From positions 1 through 64,000 of the forward strand of contig CAWDZQ010000002.1 of assembly GCA_963807065.1 (NCBI GenBank): DNA of 64,000 nucleotides. The letters are read 5' to 3'. This document shows, piece by piece, positions 41,689 to 51,202 of the stretch (its first letter is position 1; each line of letters begins with the position of its first letter). Origin of the DNA: CAWAND01 sp963807065 (GTDB taxonomy: Bacteria; Chloroflexota; Anaerolineae; Anaerolineales; E44-bin32). The position numbers and the translations under genes are program-made. Under the pieces are notes generated by a model, which did no database searches, was not told the DNA's origin, and saw only the letters and a program-made list of their open reading frames with translations.

Positions 41689-42342
41689 TCAGCCTGGCTG
41701 GGTAACCTTCGGCGAGCGAAGACCCTGCAGAAAGAGGTTGAGGAAGGCGTCTGCCAACTCGTCCGCCGTCATCCGGCCGGACGATTTGAACCAGGTGATC
41801 ATCCAATTCTGAACCCCAAGCAGGGCAAAGCCGGCCACGAATGGATCGACCGGCCCGAACAGTCCGGCTTGCGTCCCTTCGATGATGATCGCACGCCAGG
41901 CTGCTTCGACCTTGTCCCTGCGCCGAATGTGCCGGGCCCGCAACTCGGGTTCAAGGCTGCGGTACTCCAACAGCAGCACCGCCGCCAGATCGGCCTCCGC
42001 CGTCAAACGGCGGATGTACGCCCGCATGGCGGCTCGTAGCTTCTCATCGGCCGGTGCTTTCGACGCCAGAACGAGGTCCATATCGGCGATCAAGAGATCC
42101 AGTGCGTGATCGAGCAGCGCGAGCAGGATCTCTTGCTTGCTGTTGACGTGGTGGTACAGGCTGGGTTTCTGGAGGCCGACGGCATCGGCAATGTCCTGCA
42201 TCGAGGCGGCGTGGTACCCCTTCTGGCGAAAGATCTGAGCTGCCGCGTGGAGAATGTCGTCTCGCCTCAAAGAAGACTCCTGCGCGCCGCCGAGAAAAGA
42301 CGCGCCAAGCATGCGGGAGAGGCTGTCGCCAACCGCCCTCAC
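41689..42342 (-). CDS. TetR-family regulator of the beta-oxidation operon
   Basis: 217 residues. The DNA-binding region RRDDILHAAAQIFRQKGYHA, then MQDIADAVGLQKPSLYHHVN, is a classical TetR helix-turn-helix (about 26-70). The C-terminal ligand domain is helical. First gene of the operon. A long perfect palindrome lies 38 bases upstream. By context it is probably an acyl-CoA- or fatty-acid-responsive repressor, like FadR of Bacillus or PsrA. The start may be an inner codon, as the first 20 residues precede the domain. Confidence 0.9.
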   Translation of the reverse strand: MRAVGDSLSRMLGASFLGGAQESSLRRDDILHAAAQIFRQKGYHAASMQDIADAVGLQKPSLYHHVNSKQEILLALLDHALDLLIADMDLVLASKAPADEKLRAAMRAYIRRLTAEADLAAVLLLEYRSLEPELRARHIRRRDKVEAAWRAIIIEGTQAGLFGPVDPFVAGFALLGVQNWMITWFKSSGRMTADELADAFLNLFLQGLRSPKVTQPG

Positions 42343-42379
42343 CGAATCCCCCAGCGCGGCCGGCGTGATCGGACGCCAT

Positions 42380-42401
42380 CCCTACCGACCGGTCGGTAGG
42401 G
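42380..42401. promoter_or_regulatory. 22-bp palindromic operator
   Basis: A perfect inverted repeat centred at 42390/42391 with core ACCGACCGGTCGGT, flanked by CCCT/AGGG. This resembles operators of TetR-family fatty-acid regulators. It stands between the TetR gene and the divergent 42547 gene. Confidence 0.8.
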
Positions 42402-42546
42402 ACCTGTTGCTATGTTAGCACGGCGTCAGGCACAGTGTCAACCGGTCCACCCTCGGGCTGCGGCCCGACGATGTGGTAGGCTAAGATGACTTGGTGGGCA
42501 GTCCATGGCAGCCGACCAAGTCCTTCACTTCCGTTAGGATGGCAGC

Positions 42547-42960
42547 ATGACCGAAACCATCGAGGTCAGTGATGTCCTCCCCGGCCTCCCCCACCGGATC
42601 TACCAGGCATGGCTCGATTCAGAAATCCATAGCACGTTCACCGGAGCCCAAGCTTCGATCGACGCACACGTTGGCGGCCAGCACGCGGCTTGGGATGGGT
42701 ACATTGCCGGTCAAATTCTGGCTTTGGAGCCCGATCGGAGGATCGTTGAATCCTGGAGGACGACCGAGTTTCCGGATGAGAGTCAGGATTCCAAGCTCGA
42801 GATCACGCTGACGCCCGTGTCCGGCAGGACGAAGGTCACCATATACCACAGCGAGATCCCCGATGGCCAAGGGGAGCAATACCGTCAGGGCTGGATCGAC
42901 CACTGTTTCGAACCCCTGAGGCGCTACCTCGAAGCCAATCCGAACGACCAGACAAGCTAG
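42547..42960 (+). CDS. AHSA1/SRPBCC-domain protein
   Basis: 137 residues. VSDVLPGLPHRIYQAWLDSEIHS, then ILALEPDRRIVESWRTTEFPD, KLEITLTPVSGRTKVTIYHS and the C-terminal helix WIDHCFEPLRRYLE, match the AHSA1 branch of the START-like fold, which binds hydrophobic ligands or acts as a co-chaperone-like protein. Full length for the family. Divergent from the TetR gene and possibly under the same operator. Confidence 0.85.
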   Translation: MTETIEVSDVLPGLPHRIYQAWLDSEIHSTFTGAQASIDAHVGGQHAAWDGYIAGQILALEPDRRIVESWRTTEFPDESQDSKLEITLTPVSGRTKVTIYHSEIPDGQGEQYRQGWIDHCFEPLRRYLEANPNDQTS

Positions 42961-43316
42961 ATCGTCCGCCCATTCTGAACGACGGAGCCCGGCCCTTGCT
43001 CCGGTTGTTCCGCCATGGACGCGGCCGCAGCGGCCAACCCGTCGCCAGACGTCTGCTGCGCCACCTCATGGGATTGAAGCCGGGTTGCACCCGGGTTCAG
43101 TCCGGCTCGGCTGGGCACGACCACCTAGAACCGCATCAACCCGACCGCACCCGCCGGGGGTGGAGGCGTACCGGTGCCGGGCCATGCGTTGATCCCCAAG
43201 TGATGAAGACGCCCCCACCGAAAGAAACGCCGGCCGGGGACCGCAGCTCGTCATGTGATCGAAACCGACCACCTGCTGTAGAAGTCGGCTGATTGGGATA
43301 GATCCGCAACGCGCAT
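42961..43316. other. Intergenic stretch without recognised features
   Basis: About 350 GC-rich bases with only short out-of-context frames. I see no RNA gene, repeat or good promoter. Confidence 0.45.
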
Positions 43317-43870
43317 CTACGCTTGTCCGATGCCCGTCCTTTCCGGAAACCCATCCCACACTCCATCGTCAGGGCCGGCTACCACCCGCACGGTGTCCAA
43401 ACTCAAGGGATCATTTGCCGTCCGCAGCTCGCCATTTTCCCTCGGCCGCGCCTCCCGCGAGCGATGCCGATAGTTTTCCGTACCGTGGCCATCTGAATCC
43501 GCCAGGTCGACGGCTTGGCGCACCAAGTGATCGACCGCTCCCTGCAACGAGTATTCCTGGCTCAGCAGTCGCCTGAGCGCCTTGGCCAACGTCACCCGCG
43601 TGGGAAGCTGAATGGCATAACTGCACAGGCCGGTGGTGCCGCACGGCTTGGGGGTTGCCCCCGGGTCCTCGTGAGGCAAGATCAGGGGTGCACCACCAAG
43701 GTGACCAAGCCCGACGGGCGTCTGCTCAGGCCGAGTCACCGAGAGATCCACGAGCCTACAAGAGACGTCGGCGCTCGCTCGATGTCAGGCACAACGAGCT
43801 CCACCGGGCGCATCCGCGTCGTCTCTTCGAGCTTGGCCTCCTGCTGTTCTGCCCCATGGATGTCCTTGCT
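43317..43870 (-). pseudogene. VOC-family (CatE-like dioxygenase/glyoxalase) remnant
   Basis: The upstream frame has MRPVELVVPDIERA, the usual first strand of CatE-like proteins, and then stops. A second frame (43317-43751) continues with PCGTTGLCSYAIQLPTRVTLAKALR and then the metal-site region AVDLADSDGHGTENYRHRSRE, where the family has DPDGNGIELYRDRPRE. The C-terminus after VRVVAG does not fit the family, and the second VOC module is missing. It is therefore probably a decayed ring-cleavage dioxygenase or glyoxalase-like gene. Confidence 0.65.
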
Positions 43871-43979
43871 CGGTCCACACCCCTCGGCGCCACGCACTTG
43901 ACGCCGGCGAGCTCACGAGCTACGCTCCGCTGGGTCCATCGCGCCGTGGGCGCGACCCTCATCCTGGTCGAGGCTGGTC

Positions 43980-44702
43980 ATGGGTAATCCCTGGGTACGA
44001 GATTTGGCGGCGGCGCTGGTCACGCTGGCAGTGGCCCTGATCTGGCTCCGATTCGTCGATGGCGTGGCGGCCCGCGGCATCCTCGAAAAGCGCCTCAGCC
44101 GCAAGGTGATCCACATCGGCACCGGACCGCTGTTCGTCGCCTGCTGGCTGCTGTTCACACCTAATCCAGCGGCGCGTTTCCTGGCCGCACTGGTGCCGCT
44201 CTTGATTACTGCCCAGTTTGCCCTGGTGGGCACCGGCCTAATGCAGGATCCGGCGGCCGTCGCCGCCATGACGCGACACGGTGATCGGCGGGAGATTCTG
44301 CGCGGGCCGCTGTTCTACGGCCTCGTGTTCGTCGTCTGCACGATCGCCTTCTGGCGTACCTCACCGGTGGGCATCCTGGCCTTGATGCTGATGTGCGGCG
44401 GCGATGGTTTGGCAGATGTGGTTGGCCGCCGATATCCCATTGGGGGCTTGCCATTCAACTCAGGCAAAACATGGGGCGGCTCGGCGGCGATGCTGATCGG
44501 CGGGTTTGCTTTCGCTCTGGTTTTTGTCGCCCTCTTTCAATGGGCAGGCATGTTCAACAGCGGTCTGGGCGCTTCAACCCTGGCCGCCCGTCTCGGGATC
44601 ATCGCCCTGCTTTGCACGCTGGTCGAGGCGCTTCCCGTGCCAGACATTGACAATCTGACCGTGACGGCCGCCGCCGTGACTCTGGGGCTGATCCTGCTCT
44701 AG
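43980..44702 (+). CDS. Phytol/dolichol kinase-family membrane protein
   Basis: 240 residues with about six to seven membrane segments. RKVIHIGTGPLFVACW, MCGGDGLADVVGRRYP and FNSGKTWGGSAAMLIGG are the motifs of the VTE5/SEC59-like (CTP-dependent polyprenol kinase) and CDP-diglyceride synthase-related families. The substrate is probably an isoprenoid alcohol such as phytol or farnesol. It converges with the AttH-like gene, with the last four bases overlapping. Confidence 0.85.
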   Translation: MGNPWVRDLAAALVTLAVALIWLRFVDGVAARGILEKRLSRKVIHIGTGPLFVACWLLFTPNPAARFLAALVPLLITAQFALVGTGLMQDPAAVAAMTRHGDRREILRGPLFYGLVFVVCTIAFWRTSPVGILALMLMCGGDGLADVVGRRYPIGGLPFNSGKTWGGSAAMLIGGFAFALVFVALFQWAGMFNSGLGASTLAARLGIIALLCTLVEALPVPDIDNLTVTAAAVTLGLILL

Positions 44703-45850
44703 AAAGCGCCTCCAAGGCTGCCCGCATACCCCGTCATCTCAATGTAGCCATTTCCTTTCACGTCGCGCCCACGGCTGGTCCCAGTGAACCGCACGGCGCC
44801 CTCCCAGTAGGTGACACTCTCCCGCATCTCCTGATCCGGGACCCACGGTGCCACTTCCAGGTGAATCGCTTCGGATGGGATATCGATGCGCCAGGCTGAC
44901 GGATAGTCAGCGCCGGTCTGGGGGCTGCGCCAATGGCTGCCTACGGCCACCTGCACCTGAGCCCGGGTGAGATGCGTGGCCTGCCCGTCAGGTTCCACTA
45001 GCGTGCCCGAGGACACGGGCGAAAGCGAGCCATCCTGGTTGCGAATCTGGAAGAACATCAGGTCTCGCCCGTCCGAGAGCTGCAGGCTGAACCAGTCCCA
45101 GCCCTCGGCCTGCTGGTCAAGTGCGCTGGTGCTCCATTCGTGATCAAACCAGCTCAGCCCGTTCACGGAAAATGTCTCGCCTCCGACCGTCAAACTGCCC
45201 TGGGTTTGAAGACGCGTGCCACTCATGTAGTAGGACGCGTTGCCGGATTCACTTCCCTTGGGACTCAACCCGCTGTCACCGTTCGGAACATAAGGCTTCT
45301 GCGAGTCAAGTTGAAGTCTGAGGCTGTTGCCATCGGCTTGGGCCGACAGCTGGAGGAATCGCCCCTCCCTTTCAGGGGAAATGACCTGCCAGTCCTGCAG
45401 CCACACGCGATAGGGTTCGCCTTCGGCTCCGGCAAGCCCGGCGGCCTGACGGCTGAAGCGTTCCGTGGCGAAGTGGGTCCCCGACGCCACGTCGGTGATC
45501 GCAAAGTGGGCGAAATAGATCTCGCTTGTGGCCAGGCTGCCGAGGCGATCGACCGGAGTTGGGTCCAAACCCCGCCGGAAGAAGGTCAGCTGGTAGCCGA
45601 AATGCCGCCCGTCGTCCGCTTCGAGATTGCCCGTGTAGTACCACCACTCGGTTTGATACTCGGGATGCGGTCCCAGATCCGCAGGATACACGAAGGGACG
45701 CGGCGCGATGGCTCTGGCAAACACCGGGGTGGGCTCCGGCGCCCAGGCGATGGACACTTCCCGCGGTGGTGCAGGCTGCGAACGCGCATACCACCAAAGT
45801 CCAACTCCGACGAGGGCAGCGACGCCCAGGATCCCCGCCAGCCTACGCAT
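44699..45850 (-). CDS. AttH/CrtC-like lipocalin protein
   Basis: 383 residues. After an N-terminal membrane segment (LAGILGVAALVGVGLWWYA) comes the paired lipocalin-like fold: HPEYQTEWWYYTGNLEADDG, HFGYQLTFFRRGL, YFAHFAITDV and SWFDHEWSTSAL. These motifs define the AttH/carotenoid 1,2-hydratase family. Next to an FtsX-type ABC exporter, it matches the att-type cluster, in which the lipocalin handles a hydrophobic compound outside the membrane. ATG at 45850 with GGAGG upstream. Confidence 0.88.
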   Translation of the reverse strand: MRRLAGILGVAALVGVGLWWYARSQPAPPREVSIAWAPEPTPVFARAIAPRPFVYPADLGPHPEYQTEWWYYTGNLEADDGRHFGYQLTFFRRGLDPTPVDRLGSLATSEIYFAHFAITDVASGTHFATERFSRQAAGLAGAEGEPYRVWLQDWQVISPEREGRFLQLSAQADGNSLRLQLDSQKPYVPNGDSGLSPKGSESGNASYYMSGTRLQTQGSLTVGGETFSVNGLSWFDHEWSTSALDQQAEGWDWFSLQLSDGRDLMFFQIRNQDGSLSPVSSGTLVEPDGQATHLTRAQVQVAVGSHWRSPQTGADYPSAWRIDIPSEAIHLEVAPWVPDQEMRESVTYWEGAVRFTGTSRGRDVKGNGYIEMTGYAGSLGGAF

Positions 45851-46084
45851 GGCACGCCTCCGCAAACCTCAAGCCTTGAGCCCTCCAATCCGATGGCTGT
45901 GCGCCGCTGCGCCTTGACCCGACCAGCGTGCCCGTCCCCTTCCGGTCCTGGAGATTGCACCCACCGGCGTGTCTGCCGACTCGCAGCCGCCCGGACGGGA
46001 GCCTGACTTCCATCGCTGATGGGAAGAACAGCTTCCGCAGCCAAGTCGAAGGGCGAGCGACCCAAGCTCCAATAGCCACCAACC

Positions 46085-48622
46085 TCACTCCCTCCGCAGC
46101 CCGTCGACGACCGACATCCTGGCCAGGCGTCGCACGGGATAGACGCCGGCCAGCAGGGCGGCTGCCACACCGATGGCAAAAGCCTGCAGCAGGATCCAGG
46201 GATCGAGACTCCACTGGATGGTCCAACCAAAGGAGCGCAAGTTGATAACATAGGTGAGCACCGCCGCCAACACCAGGCCCGTCGGCAACGCGCAAATGCC
46301 GGCAATCGCCCCAATGAGCCCCGTCTCGAGGAAGTTGAGGGCCCACAGGCCCCTCCACGTCAGCCCCAGCGCCACCAAGGTGGCCAGCTCCTGCCTGCGC
46401 TCGAGCTGCAGCGCCAGCAGCGCCGACAAAACACCCACGAAGGCGACCAGAATGGCCAAAAGCCTCAGCGCCGCCGTGATGGCAAAGGTGCGATCAAAAA
46501 TTCGAAGCGCCTGCTGCCGGAGGGTTCGCGTGGGCTGCACCTCCAATCCGGTACCCGCCAGCGACGCAGCAATCGAGCGTGACATCACCTCCGGGTCAGC
46601 ACCCGGACTCAGGTACACGGCCATGGAGGAAATGGAGCGGTCATCCCAGTAGGCGTGGTAGGTCGTATCCGCCATCAACACCGTGCCGCGGTCGGAAGCA
46701 TAGTCGTAGTACACACCCACCACGCGGAAGGGCCGCCATCCCCGATCGGTCAGCAGCCGCACATTCCCCCCGCCGTGGCTGATCCCATGGCGATAGGCAT
46801 AGGGTTCGCTGACGATCACCGCGCCCCGCACAACCTCGGACCAGGTGGCATCCGGCGAACCTTCCGCAAAGCTATACAGCCCGGCGGACCTTTCCCGCTG
46901 GGCATCGGCCACCGAGAGCCGGACCGGTCCGCCTTCGCCCTCCACCGTCACACCTCGGAAGGTCTCCAGTGTGTCGACGCCCGGCAAGCCTCGCACGCGA
47001 TCGGCCAAACTAGGCGGTAAGGACGCCGTCGGCCGCGTGTCCCCTGCTGTCGGGCCCGAAACGTAGACATCGGCCCTCAACGTCAGGTCCAACCAGTTCA
47101 CCACCGTGGCGCGGAAACCGTCGATCATGACACCTACCCCGATGGTCACCGACAGCGCCACCATCAGCGCCGCGATGGCGACACTGGTGCGGCTCAGCGA
47201 CCGATCGACGGTGCGGGCTGCGATGGCGCCCAGCCTGCCGAACAGGGCCGTGTAGACCAGACCTGTGCCGCGCGATAGCCCCACCGTGGCTGCCGGCACC
47301 AACAGGGCCATGCCGAACAGGATGACAAACATTCCCGCAAAACTGGCCGGTAATGAGCTGGTGATAAGGAGCAGGTCAGCCGTTCCCATGAGGCACAATA
47401 CCCCGCCGGCTGCCGATGCCCAGGGCAGCCAAGACCGCACCCTGGTTTCGAACGCGCTCGCACGGAGCGCTTCGGCTGGATGGACCCGCGACGCCTCGAG
47501 CGCCGGCCCGGCAGCTGCCACCACACTGGCCAGGCCACCCAGAAGCAGGCCCTTGGCCACAGAACTTCCGGTCAGCGCCGCCTCCCGGACGGCCGTTACG
47601 AAGTAGAAATCGTTGATGGTCTGGGTCTCAAGACGCACGGCGCCCTGCGCCAACATCCAACCCAGCCCCAGTCCCAAGGCGGCTCCGATCAGGCCGACCG
47701 CCAAAGCCTCAAGACAGACCATGGCGAAAATTTCTCGGCCCGTCACTCCCAGAGCTCGCAGCGTGGCCAGCACCATCCGCCGTTGGACAACCGAAAACAT
47801 GACCGAGTTGTAGATCAGGAACATCCCCACCACCAGCGCCAGCAGGCTCAGCGCGGTGAGGTTGAGCTGGAAGGCAGACGCCAGCTGCGCGGCCGTCGCC
47901 GATTCCTGGCTGGCGCTCACCACTGTCAGGCCCGTGGGCAATACCGCCTGAATGCGGTCGGCTTCTGCCTGTGAGACTATCAGGTCGATCCGTGTCAGGC
48001 GGTCCGGCATGTCCAATAGCTCTTGGGCCGCCCCTACATCCATGACCAGCAAGTCTTCGGGCAGGTCCTGTCCGCCGCCCCCCCCGGACATCACCCCCAG
48101 AACCGAAACGCGGACCTGGCGCCCTCCCAGGACCAGGCCGATGCTCTGCCCGGGCGAAAGCCCAAACTCAGCCGCCAAGGACTGGGCCACCAGCACGCCG
48201 CGAGGGTTTGTGAAAAAGGGCACAAATGGCGCCTGGGTGATGTTGTGGCGATTGAAGAACCCGCGGAAAGGGGCTTCGGCCAGCGGGTCGATCCCCAGGA
48301 TCCTCATGGTGCGGCCGCCCAGTTGAGGCGCCACCGCCTGCCCTTCCACCACCGGAGCGCTCGTCTGAATCCCCAGGTCGATCCGTACCTGGCGGACAAC
48401 TCCCGTCGGCACGCCGGAAGGTCCGCCGACGATCTGGTGGGTGGCCTTGCCGACCACTGCCTGGGTACTCAACTGGAACCCCTCGGCGGCCGATTGGTTC
48501 GCCAGATCGATGGCCACGACAACCGCCACGCCCAGGGCGACTCCCAGGATCATCAGGGCCAGCTGCCACCCTCGGCGGCGCAGATCACGCAAGCTGGTTT
48601 TTATCAAGGAGGTGTGCAGCAT
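46085..48622 (-). CDS. ABC transporter permease, FtsX/MacB type
   Basis: 845 residues with two FtsX modules and about ten membrane segments. It starts LRDLRRRGWQLALMILGVALG, has a periplasmic MacB-like core and repeats the helices near 230-350 (YNSVMFSVVQRRMVLATLRALG) and 720-840 (QLERRQELATLVALGLTWRG). It forms the membrane part of a lipid or lipoprotein exporter with the ATPase at 48652-49350. The gap between them is 29 bases. One long permease replaces the two separate permeases seen in other att clusters. Confidence 0.92.
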   Translation of the reverse strand: MLHTSLIKTSLRDLRRRGWQLALMILGVALGVAVVVAIDLANQSAAEGFQLSTQAVVGKATHQIVGGPSGVPTGVVRQVRIDLGIQTSAPVVEGQAVAPQLGGRTMRILGIDPLAEAPFRGFFNRHNITQAPFVPFFTNPRGVLVAQSLAAEFGLSPGQSIGLVLGGRQVRVSVLGVMSGGGGGQDLPEDLLVMDVGAAQELLDMPDRLTRIDLIVSQAEADRIQAVLPTGLTVVSASQESATAAQLASAFQLNLTALSLLALVVGMFLIYNSVMFSVVQRRMVLATLRALGVTGREIFAMVCLEALAVGLIGAALGLGLGWMLAQGAVRLETQTINDFYFVTAVREAALTGSSVAKGLLLGGLASVVAAAGPALEASRVHPAEALRASAFETRVRSWLPWASAAGGVLCLMGTADLLLITSSLPASFAGMFVILFGMALLVPAATVGLSRGTGLVYTALFGRLGAIAARTVDRSLSRTSVAIAALMVALSVTIGVGVMIDGFRATVVNWLDLTLRADVYVSGPTAGDTRPTASLPPSLADRVRGLPGVDTLETFRGVTVEGEGGPVRLSVADAQRERSAGLYSFAEGSPDATWSEVVRGAVIVSEPYAYRHGISHGGGNVRLLTDRGWRPFRVVGVYYDYASDRGTVLMADTTYHAYWDDRSISSMAVYLSPGADPEVMSRSIAASLAGTGLEVQPTRTLRQQALRIFDRTFAITAALRLLAILVAFVGVLSALLALQLERRQELATLVALGLTWRGLWALNFLETGLIGAIAGICALPTGLVLAAVLTYVINLRSFGWTIQWSLDPWILLQAFAIGVAAALLAGVYPVRRLARMSVVDGLRRE

Positions 48623-48651
48623 CGGCAGGCGGAAGGCGGTTCGGAAAGCTG

Positions 48652-49350
48652 CTAGCCGGCGGCTGGGGCCGGAACAGCCGGGACCAATTTACCCCGCTCA
48701 ATGGTCAGCACGCGATCGGCGCGCTCAGCCAGGTGATGGCTGTGGGTGACCAGGATCAGGGTACGTCCCTCGGATCGAGTCAGGCTGAGCAGCAGCTGCA
48801 TGATCTCGTCTCCGGTCGCCTGGTCGAGATTGCCTGTCGGCTCGTCGGCCAGCACCAACCTGGGTTTCATCACCAGGGCACGAGCGATGGCCACGCGCTG
48901 CTGCTCCCCACCGGACAGGTGGTCTGGCATGTCGGATTGTCGCCCTTCAAGGCCGACCTGCGACAGTAAGCTGTGAGCATGCTCAGCCACCGACGAGTCC
49001 ATGCGCCCGGCCAGCTCGGCGGGCAGCCGGAGGTTCTCAGCCACGGTCAGCGTGGGGATCAGATTGAAGAACTGGAAGACGATCCCGATCGTCTCCCGGC
49101 GAAAGAGGGTACGCTTGCGAGGCGACATCGCTGCCAGGTCTTCGCCGTCGATGACGATCCTTCCCGAGTCGGGCACGTCCAGACCGGCCAGCAGATTCAG
49201 CAGCGTAGTTTTTCCGCTGCCGCTTCGACCGCGGATAGCCGCCACCTCGCCTTCCACAAAGCGGGCCTGCGCGTTGTCCAGAACGCGCCGCACCCGGTCC
49301 CCTTGGGGATAGGCTTTGGTCAACCCTTCCAGCTGGATGAGGTCCCTCAT
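48652..49350 (-). CDS. ABC transporter ATP-binding protein, LolD/MacB type
   Basis: 232 residues. Walker A GRSGSGKTTLLNLLAG (about 40-55), signature LSGGEQQRVAIARAL, Walker B LVLADEPTGNLD and the switch histidine in LVTHSHHLA are all present. This family powers FtsX-type permeases rather than import. It is the first gene of the three-gene exporter cluster (ATPase, permease, lipocalin). Intact. Confidence 0.95.
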   Translation of the reverse strand: MRDLIQLEGLTKAYPQGDRVRRVLDNAQARFVEGEVAAIRGRSGSGKTTLLNLLAGLDVPDSGRIVIDGEDLAAMSPRKRTLFRRETIGIVFQFFNLIPTLTVAENLRLPAELAGRMDSSVAEHAHSLLSQVGLEGRQSDMPDHLSGGEQQRVAIARALVMKPRLVLADEPTGNLDQATGDEIMQLLLSLTRSEGRTLILVTHSHHLAERADRVLTIERGKLVPAVPAPAAG

Positions 49351-49410
49351 TTGCCGGGGATCATGGACAGCCTTTCCCGCTCGATCAAGGGGTGGGCCGT
49401 CTCGACCGGA

Positions 49411-51015
49411 TCAGGTCTTGGGTCCGGCCCTGCGGACCGAATCTGAGACCTGGTCGGAATAGTGTTCGAAGTTCGCTTGAAACCGGGTGGCCAGGTCCAG
49501 GGCCTGTTTGTCGTACGCCGCCGGGTCGTCCCAGGTCGCCCTGGCATCCAGCACCTCGGCAGGGACCCCGGGGCAAGCCTCGGGCACCGACAATCCAAAG
49601 ATCGGATCGGGACGGAAGGCGTAGCTGTCCAAGCGGCCGCGCAGGGCGGCCCGAACCATGGCCCGGGTGTATTCGAGCTCGATCCGGCGTCCGACTCCGA
49701 ACGGACCTCCCGTCCAGCCGGTGTTAATCAGCCAGACATTGGTGCCGTGCTGTTGTGTCTTGGACTTCAGGAGTTCAGCGTAAGTGCCAGGCCTCAGGGG
49801 AAGGAACGGCGCCGCGAAACACGCCGAAAACGTGGCCTGGGGTTCGCTGCCGAGCCCTTTCTCCGTCCCCGCCAGTTTGGCCGTGTAGCCGGAGAGAAAA
49901 TAGTACATCGCCTGATCCGGACTGAGTTTCGAGATCGGCGGGAGCACGCCGAACGCGTCCGCCGCCAGGAAGAAGATGCTGCGTGGATGGCCACCCCGGC
50001 CGCCGGGCACGTAGTTGGTGACGCATTCGATGGGATAAGCCCCGCGCGTGTTTTCGGTCAGGCTGTCATCGTCAAAATCAATCCGCCGGGTCAGCGGATC
50101 GAAGACCACGTTTTCGAGCACGGCGCCGAAGCTGTGCGCAGCGTGCCAGATGACAGGCTCGGCCTCCTCTTGCAGCCGGATCATCTTGGCGTAGCAGCCC
50201 CCCTCGATGTTGAACACACCTTCATCGCCCCAGGCATGCTCGTCGTCCCCGATCAATCCCCGCTCCAGGTCCGACGAAAGGGTCGTCTTGCCGGTTCCCG
50301 AAAGTCCAAAGAAGAGCGCGACGTCCCCGCCATCGCCTTGGTTGGCCGAGCAGTGCATCGTCATCACGCCGCGCTGGGGCAGAAGATAGTTCAGCACGGT
50401 GAAGATCGTTTTCTTGATCTCCCCGGCATACAGCGTGCCGCCGATAATGGCCATCTTCCGCTCGAAGTTGAGCACAATGAACGCCCCGCTGTGGGTCCCA
50501 TCTTGCTCGGGATCCGCCTCGACGTCGGCCGATTGAATGAGGGTGAACTCCGGCTTGTAGTCCCCCAACTGGTCATCTGATATCCGCCGGAAGATATGAT
50601 GCGAGAACAGGCTGTGCCAGGCGCTGGAAGTGATCACCCGGATCGGCAGGCGGTAAGCCGGGTCGGCTGCTGCGGCCGCATCCAGAACGTAGGCTTCGGC
50701 CCCGTCGAAGCGGGCCCGCATTTTCTCCCACAGTTTGTCGAACTGGGTCGGCGACATGGGTTGGTTGATCGATCCCCACCAGATGTCGTCCCGGCTGGGG
50801 AGCTGTTCAACCACGAATTTGTCCTTGGGCGAGCGGCCGGTATGGGCTCCGGTGGTCACCATGACGGTGCCTTCCGGACCAAGACAACCCTCGTCGCGGC
50901 GCACAACGTGCTCAACCAGCTCTGGGACCGTCAGATTGTGATGCGCAACCCGCAGGCTGAGCTCTTCGAGCTGGACGGTCAGGTTCGAATCTTGCTCGGC
51001 TAACTTCTCAGCCAT
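49411..51015 (-). CDS. pckA: Phosphoenolpyruvate carboxykinase (ATP)
   Basis: 534 residues, the normal length. TGAHTGRSPKDKFVVE binds oxaloacetate, MHCSANQGDGGDVALFFGLSG leads into the kinase-type loop GLSGTGKTTLS, and GDDEHAWGDEGVFNIEGGCYAK holds the metal-binding residues. LINTGWTGGPFGVGRRI is the C-terminal adenine region. It converts oxaloacetate and ATP to PEP, the entry to gluconeogenesis. This fits with the acetyl-CoA-producing operon nearby only in a general way. Divergence or terminators around it are unclear. Confidence 0.97.
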   Translation of the reverse strand: MAEKLAEQDSNLTVQLEELSLRVAHHNLTVPELVEHVVRRDEGCLGPEGTVMVTTGAHTGRSPKDKFVVEQLPSRDDIWWGSINQPMSPTQFDKLWEKMRARFDGAEAYVLDAAAAADPAYRLPIRVITSSAWHSLFSHHIFRRISDDQLGDYKPEFTLIQSADVEADPEQDGTHSGAFIVLNFERKMAIIGGTLYAGEIKKTIFTVLNYLLPQRGVMTMHCSANQGDGGDVALFFGLSGTGKTTLSSDLERGLIGDDEHAWGDEGVFNIEGGCYAKMIRLQEEAEPVIWHAAHSFGAVLENVVFDPLTRRIDFDDDSLTENTRGAYPIECVTNYVPGGRGGHPRSIFFLAADAFGVLPPISKLSPDQAMYYFLSGYTAKLAGTEKGLGSEPQATFSACFAAPFLPLRPGTYAELLKSKTQQHGTNVWLINTGWTGGPFGVGRRIELEYTRAMVRAALRGRLDSYAFRPDPIFGLSVPEACPGVPAEVLDARATWDDPAAYDKQALDLATRFQANFEHYSDQVSDSVRRAGPKT

Positions 51016-51202
51016 CTAGAATGCTCCATTCCACAACAATCGATGATTCCAAGACAACGAGGTCGACGATGGGCACACCACCAAGCTTTCGGGGACTTTC
51101 CATCAGAGTTGGCGGACCGGGACGCTTGCCAACACGAGCCGGCTCTGCAATTCCAGGCACCCAGGCGAACCGGGATCCGCCTGGGCCTTAAGTCTATCAC
51201 GC

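Noticed and set aside
43756..43962. Small basic protein on the minus strand
   Set aside because: The frame overlaps the VOC remnant, has no ribosome binding site and has a random-looking composition.
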